Assembly (NCBI RefSeq): GCF_030161875.1
Contig: NZ_BSVA01000001.1
Location: 124,001-188,000, forward strand
Length of the DNA stretch: 64,000 bases
Direction of reading: 5' to 3'
Origin: Homoserinibacter gongjuensis
GTDB taxonomy: Bacteria; Actinomycetota; Actinomycetes; Actinomycetales; Microbacteriaceae
The first letter of the stretch is position 1. The number at the start of each line of letters is the position of its first letter. The position numbers were made by a program, and so were the translations under genes. The notes below the pieces were generated by a model. It saw only the letters and a list, made by a program, of their open reading frames with translations. It was not told the DNA's origin and made no database searches. Below, in pieces: positions 52,413-60,973 of this stretch.

Positions 52413-53864
52413 ATGGCAGACACGACCCCCGTCGACACGACGGAGCGCTCCTCGGCCGCCACCACCTCGGCGACCGCGAACCGCTCCACGACCCCCACCT
52501 CCGACGCCTTCCGCGAGTTCATCTCGAGTGGGTGGGCCGAGCGAGCGGATGCGGCACCGTCGCCGCGTGAGCAGGCCGCGTTCGCCGCCGCCCGCCGCAT
52601 GCGCCTCGCCGCGAAGTTTCCGGGGGCGACCCTCGTGATCCCGGCAGGCCCCGCGAAGGTGCGCTCGAACGACACCGACTACCCCTACCGCGCCCACTCC
52701 GCGTTCTCGCACCTCACGGGCTGGGCGAGCGACACCGTGCCCGGCGCCGTGCTCGTGATCGGCCCGGGTGACGACGCCCCGGCCACGCTCTACTTCACCC
52801 CCACCGCGGGCCGCGACACCGAGGAGTTCTACGCGAACGCGGCGATCGGCGAGTTCTGGACGGGCCCGCGCCCCTCTCTCGCCCACGTCGCCGCCGATCT
52901 CGCCCTGGAGACGCGAGCCCTCAGCGAGCTCGCGGCGCCTGGCGACGAGGTGCTCGTGCTGCGCGGTGTCGACCCGGCCGCCGACGACCTCGCCGAGGCC
53001 ACCGCGAGCGAGGCCGAGCTGCTGCGCACCGTGAGCGAGCTGCGTCTCGTCAAGGACGAGTACGAGGTCGCCGAGCTACGCGCCGCGATCGCGGCGACCA
53101 AGGCGGGTTTCGACGACGTCATCGCCGACTTCCCGCAGATCGTCGCCCACCCGCGCGGGGAGCGGCTCGTCGAGGGCACCTTCAACCGTCGGGCCCGGGC
53201 CGAGGGCAACGCCGTCGGCTACGACACGATCGCGGCCTCGGGGCCGCACGCCTGCATCCTGCACTGGACCCGCAACGACGGCCCGGTCGCCCCCGGCGAC
53301 CTGCTGCTGCTCGACGCGGGCGTCGAGCTCGACTCGCTCTACACGGCCGACATCACCCGCACCCTGCCCGTCTCCGGCACCTTCACCGAGGTGCAGCGCC
53401 GGGTGTACGAGGCGGTGCGGGAGGCGGCGGATGCGGCGTTCCAGATCGTGCGCCCCGGCATCCGGTTCCGCGAGATCCACGCCGAGGCGATGAAGGTGAT
53501 CGCCGCCAAGACGGCCGAGTGGGGCTTCCTGCCGGTGAGCGCCGAGGAGTCGCTCGAGCCCTCGCTGCAGTACCACCGCCGCTACATGGTGCACGGCACG
53601 AGCCACCACCTGGGCATCGACGTGCACGACTGCGCGCAGGCGCGTCGCGAGCTCTACCTCGACGGGGTGCTCGAGCCGGGCATGGTGTTCACGATCGAGC
53701 CGGGGCTGTACTTCCAGCCCGACGACCTGACCGTGCCCGCGGAGTATCGCGGTATCGGCGTGCGCATCGAGGACGACATCCTCGTGACGGCCGACGGTGC
53801 CGAGAACCTCTCGGCCGACATCCCGCGCACGGCCGACGAGGTCGAGGCCTGGCTCGCGGGCTGA
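52413..53864 (+). CDS. pepP: Xaa-Pro aminopeptidase (M24B)
   Basis: This metalloprotease removes N-terminal residues before proline. The ~483-residue enzyme has an N-terminal creatinase domain (NDTDYPYRAHSAFSHLTGW) and a pita-bread catalytic domain with all five metal ligands: DLLLLDAGVELDSLYTADIT (two Asp), MVHGTSHHLGIDVHDC (His), VFTIEPGLYF (Glu) and RGIGVRIEDDILVT (Glu). ATG at 52413 lies 5 nt after a GGAGG and is preferred to the ATG 9 nt upstream, which overlaps that site. The Thr/Ser-rich first 30 residues look disordered. There is no signal peptide, so it is cytoplasmic. Confidence 0.95.
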   Translation: MADTTPVDTTERSSAATTSATANRSTTPTSDAFREFISSGWAERADAAPSPREQAAFAAARRMRLAAKFPGATLVIPAGPAKVRSNDTDYPYRAHSAFSHLTGWASDTVPGAVLVIGPGDDAPATLYFTPTAGRDTEEFYANAAIGEFWTGPRPSLAHVAADLALETRALSELAAPGDEVLVLRGVDPAADDLAEATASEAELLRTVSELRLVKDEYEVAELRAAIAATKAGFDDVIADFPQIVAHPRGERLVEGTFNRRARAEGNAVGYDTIAASGPHACILHWTRNDGPVAPGDLLLLDAGVELDSLYTADITRTLPVSGTFTEVQRRVYEAVREAADAAFQIVRPGIRFREIHAEAMKVIAAKTAEWGFLPVSAEESLEPSLQYHRRYMVHGTSHHLGIDVHDCAQARRELYLDGVLEPGMVFTIEPGLYFQPDDLTVPAEYRGIGVRIEDDILVTADGAENLSADIPRTADEVEAWLAG

Positions 53865-53867
53865 GCT

Positions 53868-53909
53868 GCGCTGTGTGCCGCTCTGCTGATCGAGTACCAC
53901 GCACAGCGC
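53868..53909 (+). terminator. Probable stem-loop terminator of pepP
   Basis: The arms gcgctgtg and cacagcgc pair perfectly across a 26-nt loop, starting 4 bp after the pepP stop. There is no T-run. It ends 14 bp before the promoter of the toxin-antitoxin pair. Confidence 0.4.
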
Positions 53910-53922
53910 GGCGTTATCGATC

Positions 53923-53948
53923 TTGACTTAGTCCACTGGACTTAGTCA
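53923..53948 (+). promoter_or_regulatory. Promoter/operator of the toxin-antitoxin operon
   Basis: A TTGACT -35-like box (53923-53928) overlaps the first of two direct copies of gacttagtc (53925-53933 and 53939-53947). The near-palindrome gtccactggac joins them. Repeats overlapping the promoter, 11 bp before the antitoxin ATG, fit binding by the Phd-type antitoxin, which usually represses its own operon. Confidence 0.65.
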
Positions 53949-53958
53949 CACTGGTCGC

Positions 53959-54213
53959 ATGACGACCGTCAACGTGCATGAGGCCAAGACCCACCTCTCG
54001 CAACTGCTCGCCCGTGTGGCAGAGGGTGAAACCGTCATCATCGCGAAGGCGGGGCGGCCCGTCGCGCGCTTGAGCCCGATCGAGCGCGATGACCAGCGCG
54101 CGTCGCGCCTCGGGTTCATGGCCGGGCAGGTCACCGTGCCGGATGACTTCGATCGCATGTACGAAGACGAGATCGCCGACCTGTTCGAAGGCTCGCAGGA
54201 GGGCGGCCGGTGA
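53959..54213 (+). CDS. Antitoxin, Phd/YefM family
   Basis: The 84-residue protein starts MTTVNVHEAKTHLSQLLARV with the conserved HEAK-T-LS-LL pattern of Phd/YefM DNA-binding domains. It then has GETVIIAKAGRPVARLSPI and an acidic C-terminal arm (DDFDRMYEDEIADLFEG) that would wrap the toxin. It should neutralise the PIN toxin and repress the operon at the direct repeats upstream. The stop overlaps the toxin GTG in a GTGA junction, which ties toxin synthesis to antitoxin translation. Confidence 0.93.
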   Translation: MTTVNVHEAKTHLSQLLARVAEGETVIIAKAGRPVARLSPIERDDQRASRLGFMAGQVTVPDDFDRMYEDEIADLFEGSQEGGR

Positions 54214-54592
54214 TCCTCGTCGATACTCATCTGTTGATCTGGGCGGCAATCGGAAGCCCGCGTCTCAGCGAGGCAGCTCGGGCGGCGATCGAGTTCCCGG
54301 CTCCCCTCCGTTCTTCAGCGCCGTGAGCATCTGGGAGGTGGCGGTGAAGAGCGCACTGGATCGACCGGATTTCCGCATCGATGCTCGGCGCCTGCGCCAT
54401 GAGTTGCTGGCATCGGACTACCGCGAACTCGACGTGACGAGCGCGCACGGCATCGAGGCGGCATCGCTCCCCCGCCACCACCGCGACCCATTCGACCGGA
54501 TGCTGGTGGGTCAAGCCGCGTCGGAGGGGTTGACGCTCCTCACGAGCGACCGTCGGCTCGCAGCGTACGGCTCCGTCGTGCAGCTGGTTTAA
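54210..54592 (+). CDS. PIN-domain toxin, VapC-like (frameshifted)
   Basis: The toxin is expected to be a magnesium-dependent ribonuclease. It starts with GTG at 54210: VILVDTHLLIWAAIGSPRLS, with the first catalytic Asp at residue 5. The frame breaks in the C run 54303-54306. One restored base continues FFSAVSIWEVAVKSALDRPD (Glu), HHRDPFDRMLVGQAASEG (Asp) and LLTSDRRLAAYG (Asp). All four PIN acidic residues are therefore present, and the length is about 127. If the break is real, the toxin is dead and the locus decaying; the error pattern elsewhere makes a sequence error more likely. Confidence 0.88.
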
Positions 54593-54596
54593 CCGC

Positions 54597-54634
54597 TGGT
54601 CGAGTAGCCCGCGCGGCGGCCCCGGTATCGATCC
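54597..54634. repeat. Degenerate intergenic palindromic repeat
   Basis: It reads ctggtcgagtagccc ... ccggtatcgatcc, a worn version of the GGTTGAGTAGC/GTATCGAAACC sub-type at 37.6-37.8 kb. It sits between the convergent toxin and TetR genes. Confidence 0.5.
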
Positions 54635-54656
54635 GACGCACCGTTGTGCCACATGA

Positions 54657-55580
54657 TCAACGGCTATGGCGCAGGCGCTCGCGCGCGTCACGCAGGCGCT
54701 CGCGCTCGCGCTTGCGGGCTTCGCGCAGGGCCTTCTCGGCCTCGCGGCGCGCCTTGACCGCCTCCTTGACCTTCGGGTCGCGCGCCGCCTGATCCTCGAG
54801 CGGATCGGGCGGAGACGCGGGTGCGTCGGGAGCGCCGGGCAGCGTCTCGAGGTAGCGCTCGATGCCGTCGAGCACCCGCTCGAGCCCGAACGCGAAGGGG
54901 CTCTCGGGGCTCGGACCGAAGACGCCGGCCTCGAGCGCCCGATGCACCTCGGGGAACTGCTCGGGTGTGATCAGGGCCGCGATGACGTCCGAGGCGCGGC
55001 GTTCGAGCTCGGCCGGGTCGACCGCTGCGGCCTCTGCGGCCGCGAAGTAGCCGCGTTCGACGAGGCCCTGCCACCGCACCTGCGCCAGGACGGCAAGTGC
55101 GATCCCGAGCTTCGCCTCGTAGCCTGCGGGCACCTCGCCGAGCACCGCGAGCGCCGCGTCGAGCCACGCGAGGTTGTTGGGGGTCTGCGGCGTTCCGTCG
55201 ATCGCCACGTCGAGCAGCCACGGATGCTCGCGGTAGGTCTCCAGGGTCGCGCGCGCCCACTCGTGCAGGCCGGTGCGCCAGCCCTCCGCCTCCAGCACCG
55301 ACTCCGGCGGCACGCCGACGCCCGTCTCCTGCATGAGCACGAGCAGGTCGTCTTTCGAGGTGACGTAACGGTAGAGCGACATCGGCGTGTAGCCGAGCGC
55401 GCTCGCGACGCTCGCCATCGATACGGCCGCGAGGCCGCCGGCATCCGCGATCTCGATCGCCGCGTCGACGATGCGCTCGATCGACATCTCGCGCTTGGGC
55501 CCGCGCTGCGGGTTGGCGGCAACACCCCACGCGAGCGCGACCGCGCGCGGCAGCTCGGGTTCGGCGGGGATATCGGTCAT
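54657..55580 (-). CDS. TetR/AcrR regulator of a DrrAB-like exporter
   Basis: The 307-residue regulator has a helix-turn-helix at about residues 35-80: SIERIVDAAIEIADAGGLAA, VSMASVASALGYTPMSLYRY. A TetR_C-type helical domain follows (YREHPWLLDVAIDGTPQTPN, LAQVRWQGLVERGYF). The last 60 residues are a highly charged helix (AVKARREAEKALREARKRER), unusual for the family and probably a coiled coil or nucleic-acid-binding tail. It is divergent from the ABC exporter and should bind the palindrome at 55664-55678. Confidence 0.92.
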   Translation of the reverse strand: MTDIPAEPELPRAVALAWGVAANPQRGPKREMSIERIVDAAIEIADAGGLAAVSMASVASALGYTPMSLYRYVTSKDDLLVLMQETGVGVPPESVLEAEGWRTGLHEWARATLETYREHPWLLDVAIDGTPQTPNNLAWLDAALAVLGEVPAGYEAKLGIALAVLAQVRWQGLVERGYFAAAEAAAVDPAELERRASDVIAALITPEQFPEVHRALEAGVFGPSPESPFAFGLERVLDGIERYLETLPGAPDAPASPPDPLEDQAARDPKVKEAVKARREAEKALREARKRERERLRDARERLRHSR

Positions 55581-55644
55581 CGGTGCCTCATCGTATCCGG
55601 ATCGGAATGCCGCTTGACATGAGCGGTGCGAACTGTGTATCTCT

Positions 55645-55678
55645 TAAACAGTCACGCATATGTCGTAAACAGTTTACG
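55645..55678. promoter_or_regulatory. TetR operators between the regulator and exporter genes
   Basis: A perfect 15-bp palindrome, cgtaaacagtttacg (55664-55678), lies 30 bp before the ATPase start. A half-site, ttaaacagt (55644-55652), precedes it, so two sites may be used. The AT-rich interval is the shared promoter of both divergent transcripts. Confidence 0.78.
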
Positions 55679-55707
55679 GCATCCACTCATCATCGGAAGG
55701 ATACGCG

Positions 55708-56640
55708 ATGGACGCCATCACCGTCCGCGGCATCCGCAAGAGCTTCGGCGACAATGCGGTGCTGCGCAGCATCGACCTCGCCGTGCCCGCGGGCGCCGTC
55801 TTCGCCTTGCTGGGCCCCAACGGGGCAGGCAAGACCACCCTCATCAACATCCTCAGCACCCTCGTCGCCCCCGACGCGGGCACGGCCCACGTCGCCGGCC
55901 ACGACGTCGTGCGCGAACCCGAACGGGTCAAGCGCAGCATCAGTCTCACCGGGCAGTCGGCCGCGGTCGACGAAGTGCTCACGGGCGCCGAGAACCTGCG
56001 GATGATGGGCAAGCTCTCGGGCCTCGACCGCCGCTCGGCGCGTCGTCGGGCCGAGGAACTGCTCGAGCGCTTCGGGCTCCAGGATGCGGCCCGCAAGCGC
56101 GTCGGCACCTACTCGGGCGGTATGCGGCGGCGACTCGACCTCGCCATCAGCCTCATCCTGACCCCGCCCGTCGTGTTCCTCGACGAACCCACGACAGGAC
56201 TCGACACCCGCAGCAGGCAGGCCCTGTGGGACGAGATCCGCGGCCTCACCGCGAACGGCACCACGGTGCTGCTCACGACGCAGTACCTCGAGGAGGCCGA
56301 CCAGCTCGCCGACCGGATCGCCGTCATCGAGCACGGCACCGTCGTGGCCGAAGGCACCCCCGACGAGCTCAAGGCGCGCGTCGGCGGCGGCGAGATGCTC
56401 ACCGTGAGCGACGACGCGGGCACCGTGCTCGCCGAGCTGCCCACCGACGGCACCCTCGCCGGCCTGCGCCGAGCGCTCGATGGGCTGGCAGGCGATGGGC
56501 TGGCAGAGACGGATGCCGCATCCGTCGCCCTGCGCTCCCCCAGCCTCGACGACGTGTTCCTCGCCGTCACGGGCGCCCCTGCCAACGCCGCACCCGCGGC
56601 ATCCGACCGCGAGCCCGCGCTCGCCAGCCCGAAGGGATGA
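55708..56640 (+). CDS. ABC exporter ATPase, DrrA-like
   Basis: The 310-residue ATPase belongs to the drug/antibiotic exporter branch (DrrA). It has Walker A GPNGAGKTTLINILSTL near residue 40 and a Q-loop in SISLTGQSAAVDEVLTGAEN, with the SLTGQ-x-A-x-D-E pattern typical of DrrA. The signature is TYSGGMRRRLDLAISLI, with VVFLDEPTTGLD, and the H-loop has Gln in LLTTQYLEEADQLADR. The C-terminal regulatory domain ends LRSPSLDDVFLAVTG. The start ATG is 55708. It is followed 5 bp later by the permease and controlled by the divergent TetR. Confidence 0.95.
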   Translation: MDAITVRGIRKSFGDNAVLRSIDLAVPAGAVFALLGPNGAGKTTLINILSTLVAPDAGTAHVAGHDVVREPERVKRSISLTGQSAAVDEVLTGAENLRMMGKLSGLDRRSARRRAEELLERFGLQDAARKRVGTYSGGMRRRLDLAISLILTPPVVFLDEPTTGLDTRSRQALWDEIRGLTANGTTVLLTTQYLEEADQLADRIAVIEHGTVVAEGTPDELKARVGGGEMLTVSDDAGTVLAELPTDGTLAGLRRALDGLAGDGLAETDAASVALRSPSLDDVFLAVTGAPANAAPAASDREPALASPKG

Positions 56641-56645
56641 CCCCG

Positions 56646-57466
56646 ATGACCACTCTCACCGCACCCACCGCGACTGCCGGATTCGCGTCCGGCGGCCTCG
56701 TGCCTCCCCGCGCCGCCTGGCGGTCTTCATGACCTTCGTCGGCCGCAGCGTGCTGCACACCCTGCGCACGCCCGATGCGCTCGTGATGGCGATCGCGCTG
56801 CCGACGATGCTCATGCTGCTGTTCACGCAGGTGTTCGGCGGCGCCATCGACCCCACGGGCGGCTACGTCGACTACGTCGTGCCCGGCATCATCCTGCTGT
56901 GTGCGGGGTTCGGTGCCGCCTCGACCGCGGTCGACGTCGCGAACGACATGAAGGCCGGCGTCATCGAGCGCTTCCGCACGATGCCGTTTCGCGCCGAGAC
57001 CGTCATCGCGGGCCACGTCGTCGCGAGCCTCGTGCGCAACCTCGTGGCCACCGGCATCGTGATCGGCGTCGCCGTGCTCGTCGGCTTCCGCCCGAACGGC
57101 TCGCCGCTCGAGTGGGTGGGCATGTTCGCGCTCATCGCCGGCTACATCCTCGCGATCACCTACCTGTTCGCGGCGATCGGACTCGCGGCGTCGAACCCCG
57201 AGGCGGCGAACGGCTACGGCTTCTTCCTCATGTTCCTGCCCTACCTCTCGAGCGCCTTCGTGCCGGTCGAGACGATGCCGGAGTGGCTGCGGCCGCTCGC
57301 CGAGCACCAGCCGCTCACCCCGATCATCGAGACGATCCGCGGACTGCTCCTCGGCACCGAGATCGGGCAGAGCGGATGGTGGGCGCTCGGCTGGTGCGCG
57401 CTCATCCTCGGCGTCGCCGTCGTGCTGACCCGCGTGCTCTTCCGCGCGAAGGCGGGGCGCCGCTGA
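56646..57466 (+). CDS. ABC-2 type exporter permease, DrrB-like (frameshifted near start)
   Basis: The permease forms the channel for the DrrA-like ATPase. ATG at 56646 opens MTTLTAPTATAGFASGGLVP, then the frame is lost in the C run 56706-56709. One restored base continues PRRLAVFMTFVGRSVLHTLR. Six membrane helices follow: ALPTMLMLLFTQVFGGA, VVPGIILLCAGFGAASTAVD, VVASLVRNLVATGIVIGVAV, FALIAGYILAITYLFAAIGL, FFLMFLPYLSSAFVPVETMP and a last one near the end. The MP-x-WL-x-x-L-x-x-x-QP-x-T-P-I motif is diagnostic. About 274 residues. Confidence 0.9.
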
Positions 57467-57473
57467 GGGCGTC

Positions 57474-57558
57474 GGTTTCGAGACGCGGCTTTGCCGCTCC
57501 TCAACCCGCTCGACAGCCGAGGTGGTTGAGGAGCGTCCGCAGGACGCGTCTCGAAACC
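57474..57558. repeat. Inverted pair of intergenic palindromic repeats at convergent gene ends
   Basis: The unit ggtttcgagacgcg ... gctcctcaacc (57474-57506) is followed by the inverse ggtggttgaggagcg ... cgcgtctcgaaacc (57521-57558). The pair can form one hairpin of about 85 nt. It lies exactly between the exporter permease stop and the end of the convergent stress-protein gene, 8 bp from each, like a two-way terminator. Confidence 0.85.
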
Positions 57559-57566
57559 GCTGACCG

Positions 57567-58048
57567 CTACGGGTGCCGCGCGAGCGCGTCCTGGGCGCGG
57601 GCGAGTTGCCCGGGCTCGAGCACGATCTGGTAGTTCGCCGCGATCACCTGCGAGATCGATTCGAAGTCGCGGCTGCGGCGGCTCACGGCGTAGCCGATGA
57701 GCTGCAGGAAGAGCCCGAGGGCCGCACCGATGAAGACCGCCGCCGCGAACAGCTGCCAGGTGAAGGTCGGCGAGATGAGGCTCAGCAGCAGCCCCATGAA
57801 GATGCCGAACCAGGCGCCCGAGAGCATGCCCGAGAGGGCGGCCCGGTTCCAGGAGCGCTTGCGGGTGACGATCTCGACGCTCGTGAGACCGTTGCCGACG
57901 ATCGCGAGCTTGGCCACAGGAAGTCCGCCTTCGCCAGGCGATCGACCACCTTCTGGGCCTCGGGGTACGAATCGTAGGTGCCGAGCACGTCGCCCTGCGG
58001 AACCGTCAGGGGAACGCCGCGGCGCACGAAGGGTGAAGGGCTGGTCAC
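57567..58048 (-). CDS. General stress protein 17M-like two-helix membrane protein (frameshifted)
   Basis: The start is GTG at 58048 (VTSPSPFVRRGVPLTVPQ), followed by VLGTYDSYPEAQKVVDRLAK, the N-terminal GSP17M/YflT-like motif. The frame breaks at the GG pair 57919-57920. One base gives VAKLAIVGNGLTSVEIVTRK, then two membrane helices (GAWFGIFMGLLLSLISPTF and LFAAAVFIGAALGLFLQLIG) and a tail ending AQDALARHP. The length is about 160. The family is stress-induced in Bacillus; its role is unknown. It diverges from the MgtE-N gene. Confidence 0.85.
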
Positions 58049-58084
58049 CCCGCCATTCTCGCATCCGGCGGGTAGGGTTTGAGC

Positions 58085-59401
58085 GTGAGCGCCACGAGAG
58101 TCTTCGTCGCCCGCTTGGCGGGGTGCTCCGTCTTCGACCCCAACGGCGACCGGGTCGGCCGGGTGCGCGACGTGCTCGTCGTCTACCGCCCCAAGAGTTC
58201 ACCGCGCGTCGTCGGGCTCATCGTCGAGATCCCCGGGCGTCGTCGGGTGTTCGTCTCCATCGGCCGCGTGACGAGCATCGGCGCCGGGCAGATCATCACG
58301 ACGGGACTCATCAACCTGCGCCGCTTCGAGCAGCGCGGCGGCGAGGTGCGCGTGATCGCCGAGCTGCTCGGCCGCCAGGTCACCCTGCGCGACGGATCCG
58401 GCGAGGCCACGATCGAAGACGTCGCGATCGAGGAGGCCGGCCCCGGCGAGTGGGTCGTCGGCGAGCTCTTCCTGCGTCGCCCCCGCACGAGCGCCGCTCC
58501 GTTCGGCAAGGGGTCGACCGTGCTCGCGGGATGGGACAAGGTGCGCGAGAAGACCGCACCTGGTGAGGCCCAGTCCGCCGAGCAGCTCATCGCGACCTAC
58601 GCCGACCTGCTGCCCGCCGACCTCGCATCCACGCTGCTCGATCTGCCGGAGGAACGCCGCATCGAGGTCGCCGAGGAGCTCTCGGATGACCGCCTCGCCG
58701 ACGCACTCGAGGAGATGCCCGAGACCGACCAGATCGACATCCTCGCCCAGCTCGGCGACGAGCGCGCGGCCGACGTGCTCGACCAGATGGAGCCGGATGA
58801 CGCAGCCGACCTGATCGCGCAGCTCCCGGAGGAGCGCGGTGAGGCGCTGCTCGGCCTCATGCAGCCCGAAGAGGCCGAGGACGTGCGCTTCCTGCTGAGC
58901 TACGCCCCCGAGACCGCGGGTGGCCTCATGACGACCGAGCCGATCATCGTCTCGGCCGATGCGACGGTGGCCGAGGGTCTCGCCCTCATCCGTCGCCACG
59001 AGCTCGCGCCGGCCCTCGGAGCCGCGGTGTGCGTGACCCTGCCGCCCTACGAGCCGCCGACCGGCCGCTTCCTCGGCTTCGTGCACTTCCAGCGCATGCT
59101 GCGCTACCCGCCGCACGAGCGGCTCGGCACGCTCATCGATGCGACCCTCGAGCCCGTCGCCGCCGACACGAGCGCGGCCGAGGTGGCGCGCATCCTCGCG
59201 TCGTACAACCTCGTCTCGCTGCCTGTCGTCGACGAGAAGCACCGGCTGCTCGGGGTGGTGACCATCGACGACGTCCTCGACTACCTCCTGCCGGATGACT
59301 GGCGAAGTACCACGGAAGAGCTCCCCGAACCCGTGAGCACCGACACCGCAGCCATCCCGACCCGTACGAGTGGAAGGAGGACGACGCATGGCACGCCGTA
59401 A
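58085..59401 (+). CDS. MgtE N-terminal/CBS protein with PRC-barrel start, no membrane domain
   Basis: The 438-residue protein has two barrel-like repeats of PRC type (VFDPNGDRVGRVRDVLVVYR and GSGEATIEDVAIEEAGPGEW). An MgtE N-terminal helical domain follows (DLLPADLASTLLDLPEERRI, MPETDQIDILAQLGDERAAD, LIAQLPEERGEALLGLM), then tandem CBS domains (TTEPIIVSADATVAEGLALI, DEKHRLLGVVTIDDVLDYLL). The transport channel of MgtE is absent, so it is a sensor or partner rather than a magnesium transporter. A TTG 6 nt upstream is an alternative start. Its end overlaps the DUF1003 gene by 14 bp. Confidence 0.88.
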   Translation: MSATRVFVARLAGCSVFDPNGDRVGRVRDVLVVYRPKSSPRVVGLIVEIPGRRRVFVSIGRVTSIGAGQIITTGLINLRRFEQRGGEVRVIAELLGRQVTLRDGSGEATIEDVAIEEAGPGEWVVGELFLRRPRTSAAPFGKGSTVLAGWDKVREKTAPGEAQSAEQLIATYADLLPADLASTLLDLPEERRIEVAEELSDDRLADALEEMPETDQIDILAQLGDERAADVLDQMEPDDAADLIAQLPEERGEALLGLMQPEEAEDVRFLLSYAPETAGGLMTTEPIIVSADATVAEGLALIRRHELAPALGAAVCVTLPPYEPPTGRFLGFVHFQRMLRYPPHERLGTLIDATLEPVAADTSAAEVARILASYNLVSLPVVDEKHRLLGVVTIDDVLDYLLPDDWRSTTEELPEPVSTDTAAIPTRTSGRRTTHGTP

Positions 59402-59893
59402 CGAGCCCCGCCTGGATGCGCCCAAGGGCATCCGCACGACCTTCGGCTTCCGCTCGTCGGGCCGCGACCGCTTCGGACGGTTCACCGAGGCGATCGCCCG
59501 CGGCATGGGCACCCCGTGGTTCCTGCTCGGGCTGAGCGCCTTCGTGCTCGCGTGGATGACGTGGAACACCTTCGCGCCCGACGGCCTGCAATTCGACCGC
59601 GCCGACTACGGGTTCATCGCCCTCACGCTCGTGCTCTCGTTGCAGGCCTCGTACGCCGCACCCTCATCCTGCTCGCCCAGAACCGGCAGGATGACCGCGA
59701 CCGGGTGCAGATCGAGCAGGATCGTCAGCGCGCCGAGCGCAACCTCGCCGACACCGAGTACCTCGCGCGCGAGGTCGTGGCGCTGCGGCTCGCGGTGAAG
59801 GAGATGGCGACGCGCGACTTCATCCGCGCCGAACTGCGCGGCCTGCTCGAGGAACTGGATCGGGAGAAGGAGCCCGACGAGGTCGGCAAGTGA
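59388..59893 (+). CDS. DUF1003 membrane protein (frameshifted)
   Basis: The protein starts MARRNEPRLDAPKGIRTTFG after a strong AAGGAGG ribosome site. It has two membrane helices (TPWFLLGLSAFVLAWMTWNT and FIALTLVLSLQASYAAP) in the DUF1003 arrangement. The frame is lost in the C run 59661-59663. Repair gives LILLAQNRQDDRDRVQIEQD, with the conserved L-A-Q-N-R-Q-x-x-R-D motif, and a coiled coil (REVVALRLAVKEMATRDFIR) to EVGK. The length is about 169 residues. The function is unknown, but the gene is usually beside the MgtE-N and Mrp genes in actinobacteria. Confidence 0.9.
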
Positions 59894-60963
59894 CCGCACC
59901 TGCCGCGGGCGCACCCGACGCGGCCGCGGTGCGGAGTGCTCTGGCGCGTGTGCTCGACCCCGAGATCCGGCGCCCGATCACCGAACTCGACATGATCCGC
60001 GCGGTCGACGTCGAGGGCGCGACGGCACAGGTCGACCTGCGGCTGACGATCGTCGGCTGCCCGGCCGCCGACCGCATCGAGCGTGACGTGCGTGCCGCGG
60101 TGCTCGGGGTGCCCGGCATCCGCGAGATCGAACTGTCGGTGGGGGTGATGACACCCGCCGAGCGCGAGACGCTCGTGCGGCGACTGCGCGGCACCAAGCG
60201 GATGCCGTTCGGCCCCGGCACGCTCACCCGCGTGATCGCGGTGACCTCCGGCAAGGGCGGGGTGGGCAAGTCGACGGTGACGGCCGAGCTCGCGACGGCG
60301 CTCGCGGCCCGCGGACTCGCGGTGGGCCTCGTCGACGCCGACGTGTTCGGGTTCTCGATTCCCGGCATCCTGGGCATCCCGGATGCCAAGCCCACTCAGG
60401 TGGGCGACATGATCCTGCCGCCCATCGCGAACGAGGTGAAGGTCATCTCGATCGGCATGTTCGTGGATGACCGCACACCGGTGTCGTGGCGCGGCCCGCT
60501 GCTGCACCGCACGATGCAGCAGTTCCTCACGGATGTGCACTTCGGCGATCTCGACGTGCTGCTGCTGGATCTGCCGCCCGGCACCGGGGATGTCGCGATC
60601 ACCCTCGGGCAGTTGCTGCCGAACGCCGAAGTGATCGTCGTGACGACGCCGCAGGCGGCGGCCGCGGATGTGGCCGAGCGGTCGGGCCTGCTCGCCCGGC
60701 AGACCGGTCAGACGGTGATCGGCGTGGTCGAGAACATGTCCGGCGGCGTCTTCGGCACCGGCGGCGGCGACGAGGTGGCGCGGCGCCTGGAGGTGCCGCT
60801 TCTGGCGCGGGTGCCGCTCACCGGGGCGGTGCCCACCGCGGGCGACGTGGGCTCTCCCGTCGTGCTGGGCGATCCCGCAGAGCCGGCGGCAGCCGCGCTG
60901 CTGGGGCTCGCGGATGCGGTGGTCGCCCGCGGCCGCGGCCTCGCGGGGCGCTCGCTGCTGTAG
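59890..60963 (+). CDS. mrp: Mrp/NBP35-type P-loop ATPase
   Basis: Mrp proteins carry iron-sulphur clusters to apoenzymes. The 357-residue protein has a MIP18/DUF59 domain first (LARVLDPEIRRPITELDMIR, LTIVGCPAADRIERDV), then the deviant Walker A IAVTSGKGGVGKSTVTAELA near residue 117. Further motifs are LVDADVFGFSIPGILG, MQQFLTDVHFGDLDVLLLDL and PPGTGDVAITLGQ. Relatives with a bound cluster have a C-terminal C-x-x-C; here the region reads VVENMSGGVFGTGGGDEV without Cys, so cluster binding must differ. GTG at 59890 overlaps the DUF1003 stop. Confidence 0.94.
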   Translation: MTAPAAGAPDAAAVRSALARVLDPEIRRPITELDMIRAVDVEGATAQVDLRLTIVGCPAADRIERDVRAAVLGVPGIREIELSVGVMTPAERETLVRRLRGTKRMPFGPGTLTRVIAVTSGKGGVGKSTVTAELATALAARGLAVGLVDADVFGFSIPGILGIPDAKPTQVGDMILPPIANEVKVISIGMFVDDRTPVSWRGPLLHRTMQQFLTDVHFGDLDVLLLDLPPGTGDVAITLGQLLPNAEVIVVTTPQAAAADVAERSGLLARQTGQTVIGVVENMSGGVFGTGGGDEVARRLEVPLLARVPLTGAVPTAGDVGSPVVLGDPAEPAAAALLGLADAVVARGRGLAGRSLL

Positions 60964-60973
60964 CGGCGCCTGC

